64,000 bases of DNA from Rhodanobacter sp. Soil772 (GTDB lineage: Bacteria > Pseudomonadota > Gammaproteobacteria > Xanthomonadales > Rhodanobacteraceae): the NCBI RefSeq assembly GCF_001428385.1, contig NZ_LMSK01000001.1:1341399-1405398 (forward strand). Reading direction: 5' to 3'. Each line of letters opens with the position of its first letter. The stretch's first letter is position 1. The notes beneath the pieces are model-generated. The model saw nothing but the letters and a program-made list of their open reading frames with translations, was not told the origin of the DNA and did not search any database. Made by a program: the position numbers and the translations under genes. Shown piece by piece: positions 9,325 through 18,000 of the stretch.

Positions 9325-10353
9325 ATGAGCGCAATCAACTTCACGGTGGCCGAGCTGGCCGAACGGTTCGGCCTCAGCTTCAGCGGCGATGGCGCGCGGG
9401 TCATCGACGGCGTCGGCACGCTGGCCGGCGCCGGCCCCAGCCAGTTGAGCTTCCTCTCCAACAGCAAGTACACCGCCCAGCTGGCCGCCGCCCGCGCCGG
9501 CGTTGTGGTGCTGCGCGAGGAAAACCTCGCCGACTGCCCGACGGCGGCACTGGTCGCGCGGGATCCGTATGTCGCCTATGCGCGCATCGCCGCGTTGTTC
9601 GAACGGCTGCCGGCCGCGCCGGCGGGCATCCATCCCAGCGCCGTGGTCGCCGCCGGGGCGCAGGTCAGTGCCAGCGCCAGTATCGGCCCCGGCTGCGTGA
9701 TCGCGGACGGCGCGGTGATCGGCGACGGCGTCGTGCTCGGCCCGCACTGCATCATCGGCGAGGACTGCACGGTCGGCGCACAGTCGCGGCTGGTGGCGCG
9801 GGTCACCCTGGTCACCCGGGTCACGCTTGGCCAGCGCGTACTGGTGCATCCCGGCGCGGTGATCGGCTCGGACGGCTTCGGCCTCGCCTTCGACAAGGAT
9901 CATTGGGTCAAGCTGCCGCAGCTCGGCGGGGTGCGCATCGGCGACGACTGCGAGATCGGCGCGAACACCACGATCGACCGCGGCGCGCTGGACGACACCG
10001 TGCTGGAAGAGGACGTGCGGCTGGACAACCAGATCCAGATCGCCCACAACGTGCACGTCGGCGCGCACACCGCGATGGCCGGCTGTGCGGCGGTGGCCGG
10101 CAGCGCGAAGATCGGCCGCTACTGCATGATCGGCGGCAACGCCGGCGTGCTCGGCCATCTCGAACTGGCCGACCGGGTTACCATTACCGCCAAGAGCCTG
10201 GTCACGCATTCGATCCGCGAGCCCGGCGAATATTCATCCGGCGTGCCGCTGCAGGACAACCGCCAGTGGCGGAAGAACGCGGCGCGCTTCAAACATCTGG
10301 ACGAGTACGCGCGCCGGTTGTCGGCGCTGGAGAAGGACAGCAACAATGAGTGA
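9325..10353 (+). CDS. lpxD: UDP-3-O-acylglucosamine N-acyltransferase
   Basis: Third step of lipid A synthesis: transfers a hydroxyacyl chain from ACP to the 2-amino group of UDP-3-O-acyl-GlcN. 342 residues: N-terminal uridine-binding domain (residues 1-105) and a left-handed beta-helix of hexapeptide repeats (about 105-290), with the catalytic His region in IAHNVHVGAHTAMAGCAAVAG. C-terminal helix closes the trimer. SD GGAG at 9316-9319. Its last 8 bp overlap fabZ, indicating translational coupling. Confidence 0.97.
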   Translation: MSAINFTVAELAERFGLSFSGDGARVIDGVGTLAGAGPSQLSFLSNSKYTAQLAAARAGVVVLREENLADCPTAALVARDPYVAYARIAALFERLPAAPAGIHPSAVVAAGAQVSASASIGPGCVIADGAVIGDGVVLGPHCIIGEDCTVGAQSRLVARVTLVTRVTLGQRVLVHPGAVIGSDGFGLAFDKDHWVKLPQLGGVRIGDDCEIGANTTIDRGALDDTVLEEDVRLDNQIQIAHNVHVGAHTAMAGCAAVAGSAKIGRYCMIGGNAGVLGHLELADRVTITAKSLVTHSIREPGEYSSGVPLQDNRQWRKNAARFKHLDEYARRLSALEKDSNNE

Positions 10354-10819
10354 AAAAAGCGACTTCATGGCACTGCCGATCAACGTGGAGCAGATCCAGG
10401 AACTGCTGCCGCACCGCTACCCGTTCCTGCTGGTGGACCGCGTGGTCGAGATCGTGCCCGACATCAGCGTGGTCGCGCTGAAGAACGTGACCATCAACGA
10501 GCCGTTCTTTCAGGGCCACTTCCCCGGCCACCCGGTGATGCCCGGCGTGCTGATCATCGAGGCGATGGCGCAGGCCGCCGGCCTGCTGACCCAGCTGAGC
10601 CGCCGCTTCAAGGGCGACAAGGGCAGCCCGCTGTTCTACCTGGTCAAGGTCGACAACGCGCGCTTCAGCGCACCGGTGGTTCCCGGCGACCAGCTGCGCT
10701 TCGAAGTCAGCCAGAAGCGCCTGGTGCGCGGCATGGGCCTGTTCGTGGCACGCAGCCTGGTCGATGGCAAGGAAGTGGCCAGTTGTGAACTGATGTGCGC
10801 CGCGAGGGCCCACAAATGA
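10346..10819 (+). CDS. fabZ: 3-hydroxyacyl-ACP dehydratase FabZ
   Basis: Hot-dog-fold dehydratase of fatty acid elongation. 157 residues from ATG 10346; MALPINVEQ at 10367 is an alternative start giving 150. [11 protein letters not shown] carries the catalytic His, and [22 protein letters not shown] the catalytic Glu. It shares the hydroxyacyl-ACP pool with the flanking LpxD and LpxA acyltransferases, which is why these genes are clustered. Overlaps lpxD by 8 bp and lpxA by 4 bp (ATGA). Confidence 0.96.
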   Translation: MSEKSDFMALPINVEQIQELLPHRYPFLLVDRVVEIVPDISVVALKNVTINEPFFQGHFPGHPVMPGVLIIEAMAQAAGLLTQLSRRFKGDKGSPLFYLVKVDNARFSAPVVPGDQLRFEVSQKRLVRGMGLFVARSLVDGKEVASCELMCAARAHK

Positions 10820-11589
10820 TCCATCCCACTGCGCTGATCGACCCTTCCGCCATCATCGGCGCCAACGTCAGTGTCGGCGCGTACAGCGTGATCGGCGCCG
10901 AGGTCGAGATCGGCGACGGCACGCAAATCGGTCCGCACGTGGTGATCGAAGGTCCCACCAAGATCGGCCGCGACAACCGCATCACCCAGTTCGCTTCGCT
11001 GGGCGGCGCGCCGCAAGACAAGAAATGGCAGGGCGAACGCACCGAACTGGTGATCGGCGACCGCAACCTGATCCGCGAATTCGCCACCATCAACCGCGGC
11101 ACCGGCCACGGCGGCGGCATCACCCGCATCGGCAACGACAACTGGGTGCTCGGCTACGTGCACGTTGCGCACGACTGCAAGATCGGCAACAACGTGGTGT
11201 TCTCCAATTACTCGGCACTGGCCGGGCACGTGGAGATCGGCGACTGGACGATCCTTTCCGGCTACTCCGGCGTGCATCAATTCTGCAAGGTCGGCGCCCA
11301 CGCGTTCATCGGCATGGGCTGCCTGGTCGGCCACGACGTGCCGCCGTTCGTGATGATGGCGAACGAGCAGCAGGGCCGCCCGCGCGGCATCAATAGCGAG
11401 GGCCTGAAGCGCCGCGGCTTCGATGCCACGCGCATCGCCGCGATCAAGCGCGCCTACCGCACGCTGTACATGGCCGGCCTGCCGCTGCCCGAGGCCCGCG
11501 AGAAGCTGGTCGAGCAGGCGCGCGAAAGCGACGACGTGCGCGCCATGCTGGAATTCATCGACCACAGCGAGCGAGCGCTGGCGCGATAA
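10816..11589 (+). CDS. lpxA: UDP-N-acetylglucosamine O-acyltransferase
   Basis: First step of lipid A synthesis, transferring hydroxyacyl from ACP to the 3-OH of UDP-GlcNAc. 257 residues: ten-coil left-handed beta-helix (about 1-190) with the catalytic His in [13 protein letters not shown], then a C-terminal helical domain. The ATG at 10816 overlaps the fabZ stop as ATGA; an upstream in-frame ATG inside fabZ would add seven residues and is not needed. A perfect 11-bp hairpin surrounds its stop codon. Confidence 0.97.
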   Translation: MIHPTALIDPSAIIGANVSVGAYSVIGAEVEIGDGTQIGPHVVIEGPTKIGRDNRITQFASLGGAPQDKKWQGERTELVIGDRNLIREFATINRGTGHGGGITRIGNDNWVLGYVHVAHDCKIGNNVVFSNYSALAGHVEIGDWTILSGYSGVHQFCKVGAHAFIGMGCLVGHDVPPFVMMANEQQGRPRGINSEGLKRRGFDATRIAAIKRAYRTLYMAGLPLPEAREKLVEQARESDDVRAMLEFIDHSERALAR

Positions 11590-11607
11590 GCGCATCGCGC
11601 TTATCGC
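11583..11607. other. 11-bp hairpin spanning the lpxA stop codon
   Basis: GCGATAAGCGC (11583-11593) and GCGCTTATCGC (11597-11607) are perfectly complementary around ATC. The TAA stop of lpxA (11587-11589) lies inside the 5' arm. It is followed by AAAATCAAAT, not a U tract, so it is not a forward terminator; a role in mRNA stability or in reducing lpxB expression is an inference. Confidence 0.6.
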
Positions 11608-11652
11608 AAAATCAAATACGCGCTCTGGCTCTTGCTTCACGAAGGAGACGAA

Positions 11653-12870
11653 ATGCAAAACATCGACGTCTCCACGCAGCCCCCCTTGATCGCCATCCTC
11701 GCCGGCGAAGACTCCGGCGACCAGCTCGGCGCCGACCTGATCGTGGCGCTGCGCCAGCGCTACCCGCAGGCGCGCTTCGTCGGCATCGGCGGCGCGCGCA
11801 TGCAGCGCGAAGGCTTCGACTCCTGGTACGACATCCGCGAGCTGTCGCTGTTCGGCTTCAGCGAGGTGATCCGCCACCTGCCCCGCCTGCTGCGGCTGCG
11901 CAAGGCGCTGGTCGCACGCCTGCTGCAGGCGCAGCCGGCCGTGGTGGTCGGCATCGACGCGCCCGACTTCAACCTCGGCGTGGAGCAGCGCCTGAAACAG
12001 GCCGGCGTGCTCACCGTGCACTATGTCAGCCCGTCGGTGTGGGCCTGGCGCGAGAAGCGCGCGGAGAAGATCGGCCGCAGCGCCAGCCGCGTGCTGTGCC
12101 TGTTCCCGATGGAACCGGCGATCTACGCGAAGCACGGCATCGACGCCCGCTTCGTCGGCCACCCGCTGGCCGACCGTTTCGCACTGGTGTCCGACCGCGT
12201 CGGCGCGCGCGAAATCCTGCAGCTGCCGCAGCAGGCGCCGGTGCTGGCCGTGCTGCCCGGCAGCCGGCTGTCCGAAGTCGGCCGGCTGGGCCAGGCCTTC
12301 ATCGACGCGGCGAAGCGCGTGGCCGCCGCCGTGCCGGGACTGCGCGTGGTGATTCCCGCCGCCAACCCGCAGGTGCGCGCCAGGCTCGGCGAACTGCTCG
12401 CCGGCGGGCCGCACGATGAAACCGCCCCGTTGCTGCTGGACGGCCACGCGCACGAAGCGATGCTGGCCGCCGACGTGGTGCTGCTGGCCTCCGGCACCGC
12501 CACGCTGGAAGCAATGCTGGCCAAGCGGCCGATGGTGGTGGGTTACCGCGTCGCGCCGCTGAGCTACCGCATCGCCCGCGCGCTGAAGATGCTGAAGACC
12601 GACGTCTACGCGCTGCCGAACATCCTGGCGCGTGCCGCCGGACTTGGCGACGGCCTGCTGGTGCCCGAACTGATGCAGGACGACTGCACCGCCGACAAGC
12701 TGGCCGCCGCCACGCTGGCGCTGTTCAAGGACAGCGAGCGGCGCGGTGCGATCGTCGCCGCGTTCGAGCAGTTGCACCAGGCCCTGCGCGGCGGCCTGGA
12801 AGGCCATGCGGGGGATCGCGCGGCGGCGGCGATTGCCGAATTGATCGACGCGAAGCGCGCCGATGGATAG
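11653..12870 (+). CDS. lpxB: lipid-A-disaccharide synthase
   Basis: GT19 glycosyltransferase on the inner membrane that condenses UDP-2,3-diacylglucosamine with lipid X to give tetraacyl-disaccharide 1-phosphate. 405 residues. N-terminal [17 protein letters not shown] and [12 protein letters not shown], central [16 protein letters not shown], and C-terminal nucleotide-sugar site [23 protein letters not shown] match the family. The start at 11653 has a near-ideal SD, GAAGGAGA at 11641-11648. Overlaps rnhB by 8 bp. Confidence 0.96.
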   Translation: MQNIDVSTQPPLIAILAGEDSGDQLGADLIVALRQRYPQARFVGIGGARMQREGFDSWYDIRELSLFGFSEVIRHLPRLLRLRKALVARLLQAQPAVVVGIDAPDFNLGVEQRLKQAGVLTVHYVSPSVWAWREKRAEKIGRSASRVLCLFPMEPAIYAKHGIDARFVGHPLADRFALVSDRVGAREILQLPQQAPVLAVLPGSRLSEVGRLGQAFIDAAKRVAAAVPGLRVVIPAANPQVRARLGELLAGGPHDETAPLLLDGHAHEAMLAADVVLLASGTATLEAMLAKRPMVVGYRVAPLSYRIARALKMLKTDVYALPNILARAAGLGDGLLVPELMQDDCTADKLAAATLALFKDSERRGAIVAAFEQLHQALRGGLEGHAGDRAAAAIAELIDAKRADG

Positions 12871-13519
12871 CCTTCCGGCAGGTACCGCGCACCCATCCCG
12901 GCCTTCTCTTCGCATGGAAGAAGCGGCGGACGCAAAGAGCATCTTCATTGCCGGCGTGGACGAGGCCGGCCGCGGCCCGCTGGCCGGGCCGCTGGCGGTG
13001 GCTGCGGTGATCCTCGATCCGGCCCGCCCGATCGTCGGGCTGAACGACTCGAAGAAACTCAGCGCGGCGAAGCGCGAGGCGCTGTATCCGCTGATCATCG
13101 AACGCGCGCTGGCGTACTGCATCGTGCTGATCGAAACGGACGAGATCGACCGCCTGAATATCTTCCAGGCCACCATGGCCGGGATGAGCCGTGCCGTGGC
13201 CGGCCTCGTACCGGTCGCCCACGAGGCCCTGATCGACGGCAACCGGTTGCCGAAAGACCTGCCCTGTCCGGGTCGCGCGATCGTCGGCGGCGACGCGCTG
13301 GAACCGGCGATCAGCGCGGCGTCGATCCTGGCCAAGGTCAGCCGCGACCGCGTGATGGTCACGCTGGACGGCGTGCATCCCGGCTACGGCTTTGCCGTGC
13401 ACAAGGGCTACCCGACCCCGGCGCACCTGGCTGCGTTGCGGCAGCTTGGACCGTGCGCGCAACACCGCCGCAGCTTCGCGCCGGTACGCCTGCTGCTGGA
13501 CCAGGCGCGGTTGTTCTGA
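12863..13519 (+). CDS. rnhB: ribonuclease HII
   Basis: Removes ribonucleotides from RNA-DNA hybrids. Active-site blocks are [18 protein letters not shown] (catalytic Asp-Glu), GLNDSKKLS, an Asp in EALIDGN, and [13 protein letters not shown]. 218 residues from ATG 12863, which overlaps lpxB; ATG 12914 (MEEAADAKS) would give 201 residues, closer to the usual family length and starting just before the conserved core, so the N-terminal 17 residues are uncertain. The following 220 bp carry no gene I recognise. Confidence 0.94.
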   Translation: MDSLPAGTAHPSRPSLRMEEAADAKSIFIAGVDEAGRGPLAGPLAVAAVILDPARPIVGLNDSKKLSAAKREALYPLIIERALAYCIVLIETDEIDRLNIFQATMAGMSRAVAGLVPVAHEALIDGNRLPKDLPCPGRAIVGGDALEPAISAASILAKVSRDRVMVTLDGVHPGYGFAVHKGYPTPAHLAALRQLGPCAQHRRSFAPVRLLLDQARLF

Positions 13520-13575
13520 CCGATCTGCGCGGGGGATTCCCGTACCCGAACAGCTTGGTCGCGGGCCCGCTGAGA

Positions 13576-13604
13576 TTGATCCGCATAGCCCATTCGTCTA
13601 TGCA
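13576..13604 (+). promoter_or_regulatory. weak candidate promoter ahead of the duplicated short gene
   Basis: TTGATC (13576-13581), a 17-bp spacer and TATGCA (13599-13604). Both boxes are partial matches; support is mainly position upstream of the 66-residue ORF at 13741. Confidence 0.25.
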
Positions 13605-13705
13605 ACTTTTCCCCGCGCGGGCGCATCATTCACTACAGGAATCGCGATCAGCACGGACGCACCGGCAACACCGGCCTGCCGTCCGGACGAGGCTCGCCGG
13701 GCACC

Positions 13706-13748
13706 GTCACAAGCGCACTCACAGCAGCAGGAGTCGTGCCATGATGCC
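13706..13748 (+). repeat. copy 1 of a duplicated 43-nt start region
   Basis: This 43-nt stretch, running from GTCACAAGCGCAC through SD AGGAG (13729-13733) to ATGATGCC, recurs at 14058-14100 with 6 mismatches and no gaps. It marks a tandem duplication that includes the ribosome-binding site and start codon of the short gene. Confidence 0.8.
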
Positions 13749-13941
13749 TTCCACCAATCGTCCCATCGCGCCACCGATGCCGACCACCGCCTTCATGCCG
13801 CTGGCGGTCGACGCGTGCGACGCCGTCAACGACACCGTGACGCCGCCGCACGCCGACTACAACCTCCGTCCACTGGCGGTGGACAGCCTCGACCACTACG
13901 TCATCCGTCTCGATGAATACGAACGGTTCCACGTGGTCTGA
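13741..13941 (+). CDS. short protein of unknown function, copy 1
   Basis: 66 residues from ATG 13741 (tandem Met-Met), with SD AGGAG 7 nt upstream. No signal peptide, membrane segment or known motif is visible. The N-terminal half is Pro-rich (RPIAPPMPTTAFMP); the C-terminal half, DYNLRPLAVDSLDHYVIRL, is acidic/aromatic. The next ORF carries related PPMP, NLHPL and DYYVI blocks, so this is a tandem duplication of a real short gene rather than chance. It has no recognisable modification or transport genes nearby. I do not recognise the family; conservation of the SD and start region plus the PPMP and YVI blocks argues for translation. Confidence 0.55.
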   Translation: MMPSTNRPIAPPMPTTAFMPLAVDACDAVNDTVTPPHADYNLRPLAVDSLDHYVIRLDEYERFHVV

Positions 13942-14057
13942 TGGCGGCCGGCCGCCTCATGGATGAGATCGCCACGCAGCAGCGGCAGCAGCCGGTGCCG
14001 CCATCGACACGGCGCGTCCGGCGCGGGCCGGGGTCGGGTGCGGGAGTCGATTCGACG

Positions 14058-14100
14058 GTCACAAGCGCACGCAAGCCCGCAGGAGTCGTGCCGTGATGCC
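14058..14100 (+). repeat. copy 2 of a duplicated 43-nt start region
   Basis: Matches 13706-13748 at 37 of 43 positions, with the same AGGAGTCGTGCC spacing to the start; the start codon here is GTG (14093) followed by ATG. Confidence 0.8.
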
Positions 14101-14145
14101 GCAACGGAAGCGCCCGCCCGTACCGCTCATCAGACCATCCCGCCC

Positions 14146-14322
14146 ATGCCGAAACCGGTCATCTTCGCGCCGGCCGGCACCGACGAAAATCGCCCCTCGC
14201 CCGTCGACTGCAACCTGCATCCGCTGCCGCTGCACGGGCCTGATTACTACGTGATCATCGACACAAGGGGGAAGGCTTTTACGTCCGCTGGCCGCACCGG
14301 CCAGGCCCACGGCACGCGCTGA
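14146..14322 (+). pseudogene. short protein of unknown function, copy 2 (shifted relative to its start)
   Basis: The frame homologous to copy 1 (IPPMPKPV, then PVDCNLHPLPLHGPDYYVI) is open from before 13970 to 14322, but the duplicated start GTG/ATG at 14093-14098 lies in a different frame: the distance from the start to the PPMP Met is 53 nt here versus 36 nt in copy 1. Either the duplicate is frame-shifted and decaying, or it is translated from the internal ATG 14146 as a 58-residue protein. Translation from GTG 14093 would instead yield an Arg/Pro-rich peptide with no resemblance to copy 1. Confidence 0.4.
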
Positions 14323-14388
14323 CCGCGGCCCCTTTCTCCGCTCCAGGCATGTTGCTACGCTGGCGCCATCAATCGGGGGATGGATGAC

Positions 14389-14925
14389 ATGCGCAGGATC
14401 GGCGTCGCACTGCTCGGCCTCATGCTCTGCTTCGCCGCCAGGGCCGGAGTGAAACCCGGCGAAGCGCCGCCGGACGCTCTGGGCACGACCCAGCGCGGGC
14501 AAGTGGTGACCGTCTCGTCCCTGCACGGCAAGGTCGTGGTGATCAGCTTCTGGGCCACCTGGTGCGGCTACTGCATGAAGGAGTTGCCGGTACTGGCGAA
14601 CCTGCAGTCGCTGGCCACCGAGCGCGGTCTGCCCCTGCAGGTTGTCGCCATCAACCATCGCGAGGACCGCGACATCTTCGTGCGCGCTTCCCGCGCACTG
14701 AGAAAGAATCTTCCGGGATTGCTGCTCACCTGGGATCGAGACGGCGACCTCGGCAAGCCTTACGGCGTGGAAGGCATTCCGGTGATGGTGATGCTGCATC
14801 GGGATGGCACCGTGGCACATGTCCACGTCGGTTACGGCGAGGACATGCTGGACAGTCTGGTGGCCGAGATCAACGCCCTGCTCGCTGAACCGCCACCCGC
14901 TCCGGCAGCGGTCGCGGCAAACTGA
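14389..14925 (+). CDS. TlpA-like thioredoxin-family protein, probably exported
   Basis: 178 residues. An N-terminal signal-like segment (MRRIGVALLGLMLCFAARA) is followed by a thioredoxin fold with the redox motif WCGYC (Cys59 and Cys62) in VVISFWATWCGYCMKELPVL and the cis-Pro in GVEGIPVMVML. This is the TlpA/ResA type of periplasmic disulfide reductase or cytochrome c maturation thioredoxin. An in-frame ATG at 14380 would add three residues but overlaps the G-rich SD (14374-14379), so 14389 is preferred. It stands alone between the short-gene duplication and dnaE; the substrate is not evident. Confidence 0.85.
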   Translation: MRRIGVALLGLMLCFAARAGVKPGEAPPDALGTTQRGQVVTVSSLHGKVVVISFWATWCGYCMKELPVLANLQSLATERGLPLQVVAINHREDRDIFVRASRALRKNLPGLLLTWDRDGDLGKPYGVEGIPVMVMLHRDGTVAHVHVGYGEDMLDSLVAEINALLAEPPPAPAAVAAN

Positions 14926-15035
14926 CCCGACAGGTATCCGGGGCGCCGCCGCGCTTTGCGCAAACCGCGCGGAAGTCAATCTTGCCGCTGGGCACAGCGC
15001 CGGTTAGCCTGCGTGGACTCACCGCGTAAACCTGC

Positions 15036-18000
15036 ATGACCGTCCGCTATACCCACCTGCACCTGCACAGCGAATACTCGCTGGTCGATTCGACCATCCG
15101 CATCAAGGCGCTGGTCGCCGCCTGCGTGCGCGACGGCATCCCGGCGGTGGCGCTGACCGACGAATGCAACATGTTCGCGCTGGTGAAGTTCTACAAGGCC
15201 TGCAATGCCGCCGGCATCAAGCCGATCGGCGGCTGCGACCTGTGGATCTCCGCGCCGGACGACCCGCGCCCGTGGCGGCTCACCCTGCTGTGCCAGGACC
15301 GCGACGGCTACCTCAACCTGTCGCGGCTGGTCTCGCGCGCCTGGCAGGAAGGCCAGCACGGCGGCCGCGCGCTGGTCGAAGCCGGCTGGTTGAGCGCCAA
15401 CGCCAGCAGCGGGCTGATCGCCCTGCTCGGCCGCGACAGCGAAGTCGGTCGCATCGCGCTGAACCAGGGCACCGAGGCCGCGCTGGCGAAGCTGCGCCCG
15501 CTGGCCCGGCTGTTCCCCGAGCGGCTGTACCTGGAGCTGACCCGCTGCGGCCGCGACGGCGAGGAAAACTGGAATACCGCCGCGCTGGCGCTGGCCGCCG
15601 AACTCGGCCTGCCCGTGCTGGCCAGCAACGACGTGCGCTTCCTCAAGCAGGACGACTTCGGTGCGCACGAGGCGCGCGTGTGCATCAACCAGGGCCGCGT
15701 GCTGGCCGACCCGAAACGCCCGCGCGAGTACAGCGACCAGCAATACCTGAAGACGCCCGAGGAGATGGCCGCGCTGTTCGCGGACCTGCCCGAGGCGCTG
15801 GAAAACACCGTCGAACTGGCGAAACGTTGCACGCTGGAACTGAAGTTCGGTACCTACTACCTGCCCGACTTCCCGGTGCCCGAAGGCCACGACCTCGACA
15901 GCCACATCCGCGAGCTGGCGCGGCAAGGTCTCAAGGAACGCCTGGTCAGCGCGCCGCTGGCCACCGGCCACACGCTCGCCGACTACGAGGCGCGGCTGGA
16001 ACGCGAGCTGGACGTCATCGTCAAGATGGGCTTTCCCGGCTACTTCCTGATCGTGGCGGACTTCATCAACTGGGGCAAACAGAACGGCATTCCGGTCGGC
16101 CCCGGCCGCGGTTCCGGCGCCGGCTCGCTGGTCGCCTGGGCGTTGAAGATCACCGACCTTGACCCGCTGCAGTTCAACCTGCTGTTCGAGCGCTTCCTCA
16201 ATCCCGAACGCGTGTCGATGCCCGACTTCGACATCGACTTCTGCATGGACCGCCGCGACGAGGTGATCGACTACGTCGCGCGCAAGTACGGCCGCGACCG
16301 CGTCAGCCAGATCATCACCTACGGCTCGATGGCGGCCAAGGCGGTGCTGCGCGACTCCGGCCGCGTGCTGAGCATGCCGTACGGCCAGGTCGACCGGCTG
16401 GCCAAGATGGTGCCGCCGCGTCCGCTCGATCTCACGTTGTCCGACGCACTCGGCCGCTCGGAAAAGTCGAAGAAGGAAACTGATCGCGTCGTCAAGGAAT
16501 TCTGCGAGGCCTACGAACAGGACGAGGACGCCCACGCGCTGATCGACCTGGCGCTGAAGCTCGAAGACCTCACCCGCAACGCCGGCAAGCACGCCGGCGG
16601 CGTGGTGATCGCGCCGACGCCATTGACCGACTTCGCCCCGCTGTACTGCGAAGCCGGCGGCGGCGGCGTAGTGACTCAGTACGACAAGGACGACGTCGAG
16701 GCGGTCGGCCTGGTCAAGTTCGACTTCCTCGGCCTGCGCACGCTGACCATCATCGACTGGGCAGTGAAGGCGATCAATGTGCGTCGTGCGAAAAAGCGAC
16801 CCCATCCGCCCTCCGGGCACCTTCCCCTGCAAGCAGGGGAAGGGAATTCGGGGCAGCCTGCGGCTGCCGAGGATTTCACGGAAGCGCCACTGGATATTTC
16901 GCAGCTGCCGCTGGACGACAGTGCCACCTACGACCTGCTGAAAAAGGCGCAGACCGTCGCGGTGTTCCAGCTTGAATCTTCCGGCATGCAGCGCATGCTG
17001 AAGGACGCGAAGCCCGATCGCTTCGAGGACATCATCGCGTTGGTGGCGCTGTACCGCCCCGGCCCGATGGACCTGATCCCCAGCTTCATCGCGCGCAAGC
17101 ACGGCCGCGAGGACGTGGAGTATCCCGACCCGCGTGTCGAGCCGATCCTGAAAGAGACCTACGGCATCATGGTCTATCAGGAGCAGGTGATGCAGATGGC
17201 GCAGATCGTGGGCGGCTACTCGCTCGGCGGCGCCGACCTGCTGCGCCGCGCGATGGGCAAGAAAGACGCCGAGAAGATGGCGAAGGAGCGCGCCAAGTTC
17301 CGCGAGGGCGCGGCGAAGGACGGCCTCAGCGGCGACAAGGCCGACACCATCTTCGACCTGATGGAGAAGTTCGCCGGCTACGGCTTCAACAAGTCGCACG
17401 CCGCCGCCTATGCGCTGGTTTCCTACCAGACCGCCTGGCTGAAGACGCACTACCCGGCCGAGTTCATGGCCGCCACGATTTCCTCGGACATGGACAACAC
17501 CGACAAGGTGGTGACCTTCCTCGACGAGTCGCGCGCGATCGGCATCACCGTGCAACCGCCGGACGTCAACGCATCGGACCACATGTTCGTCGCGACCGAA
17601 CCGAAGACCATCCAGTACGGACTCGGCGCGATCAAGGGCGTCGGCCAGGGCGCGTGCGAGGCGATCGTGTCCGAACGCGCGCACGGCGCCTATACCGACC
17701 TGGCCGGCTTCTGCCGCCGCGTCGATCCGGGCCGGCTCAACCGCCGCGTGCTGGAAGCGCTGATCCTGTCCGGCGCGCTGGACGCGCTGGCCGCGAATCG
17801 CGCCAGCCTGATGCAGCAACTGCCCGACGCGATCAAGGCCGCCGAGCAACACCTGCGCGACAAACAGTCCGGCCAGAACGACATGTTCGGCGCCGCCATG
17901 GGCAGTGCCAGCACCACGCCGGTGCTGAAGATCGAGCTGCCGACCGTGCCGGAATGGCCGCTGGAGCGGAAACTGCAGGGCGAGCGCGACACGCTTGGCC

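Noticed and set aside
12863..12913. Possible REP-derived N-terminal extension of RNase HII (CCCATCCCGGCCTTC with GGAAGAAG)
   Set aside because: The palindrome is poor and the similarity to the repeat family is short; a downstream start at 12914 explains the extra residues more simply.
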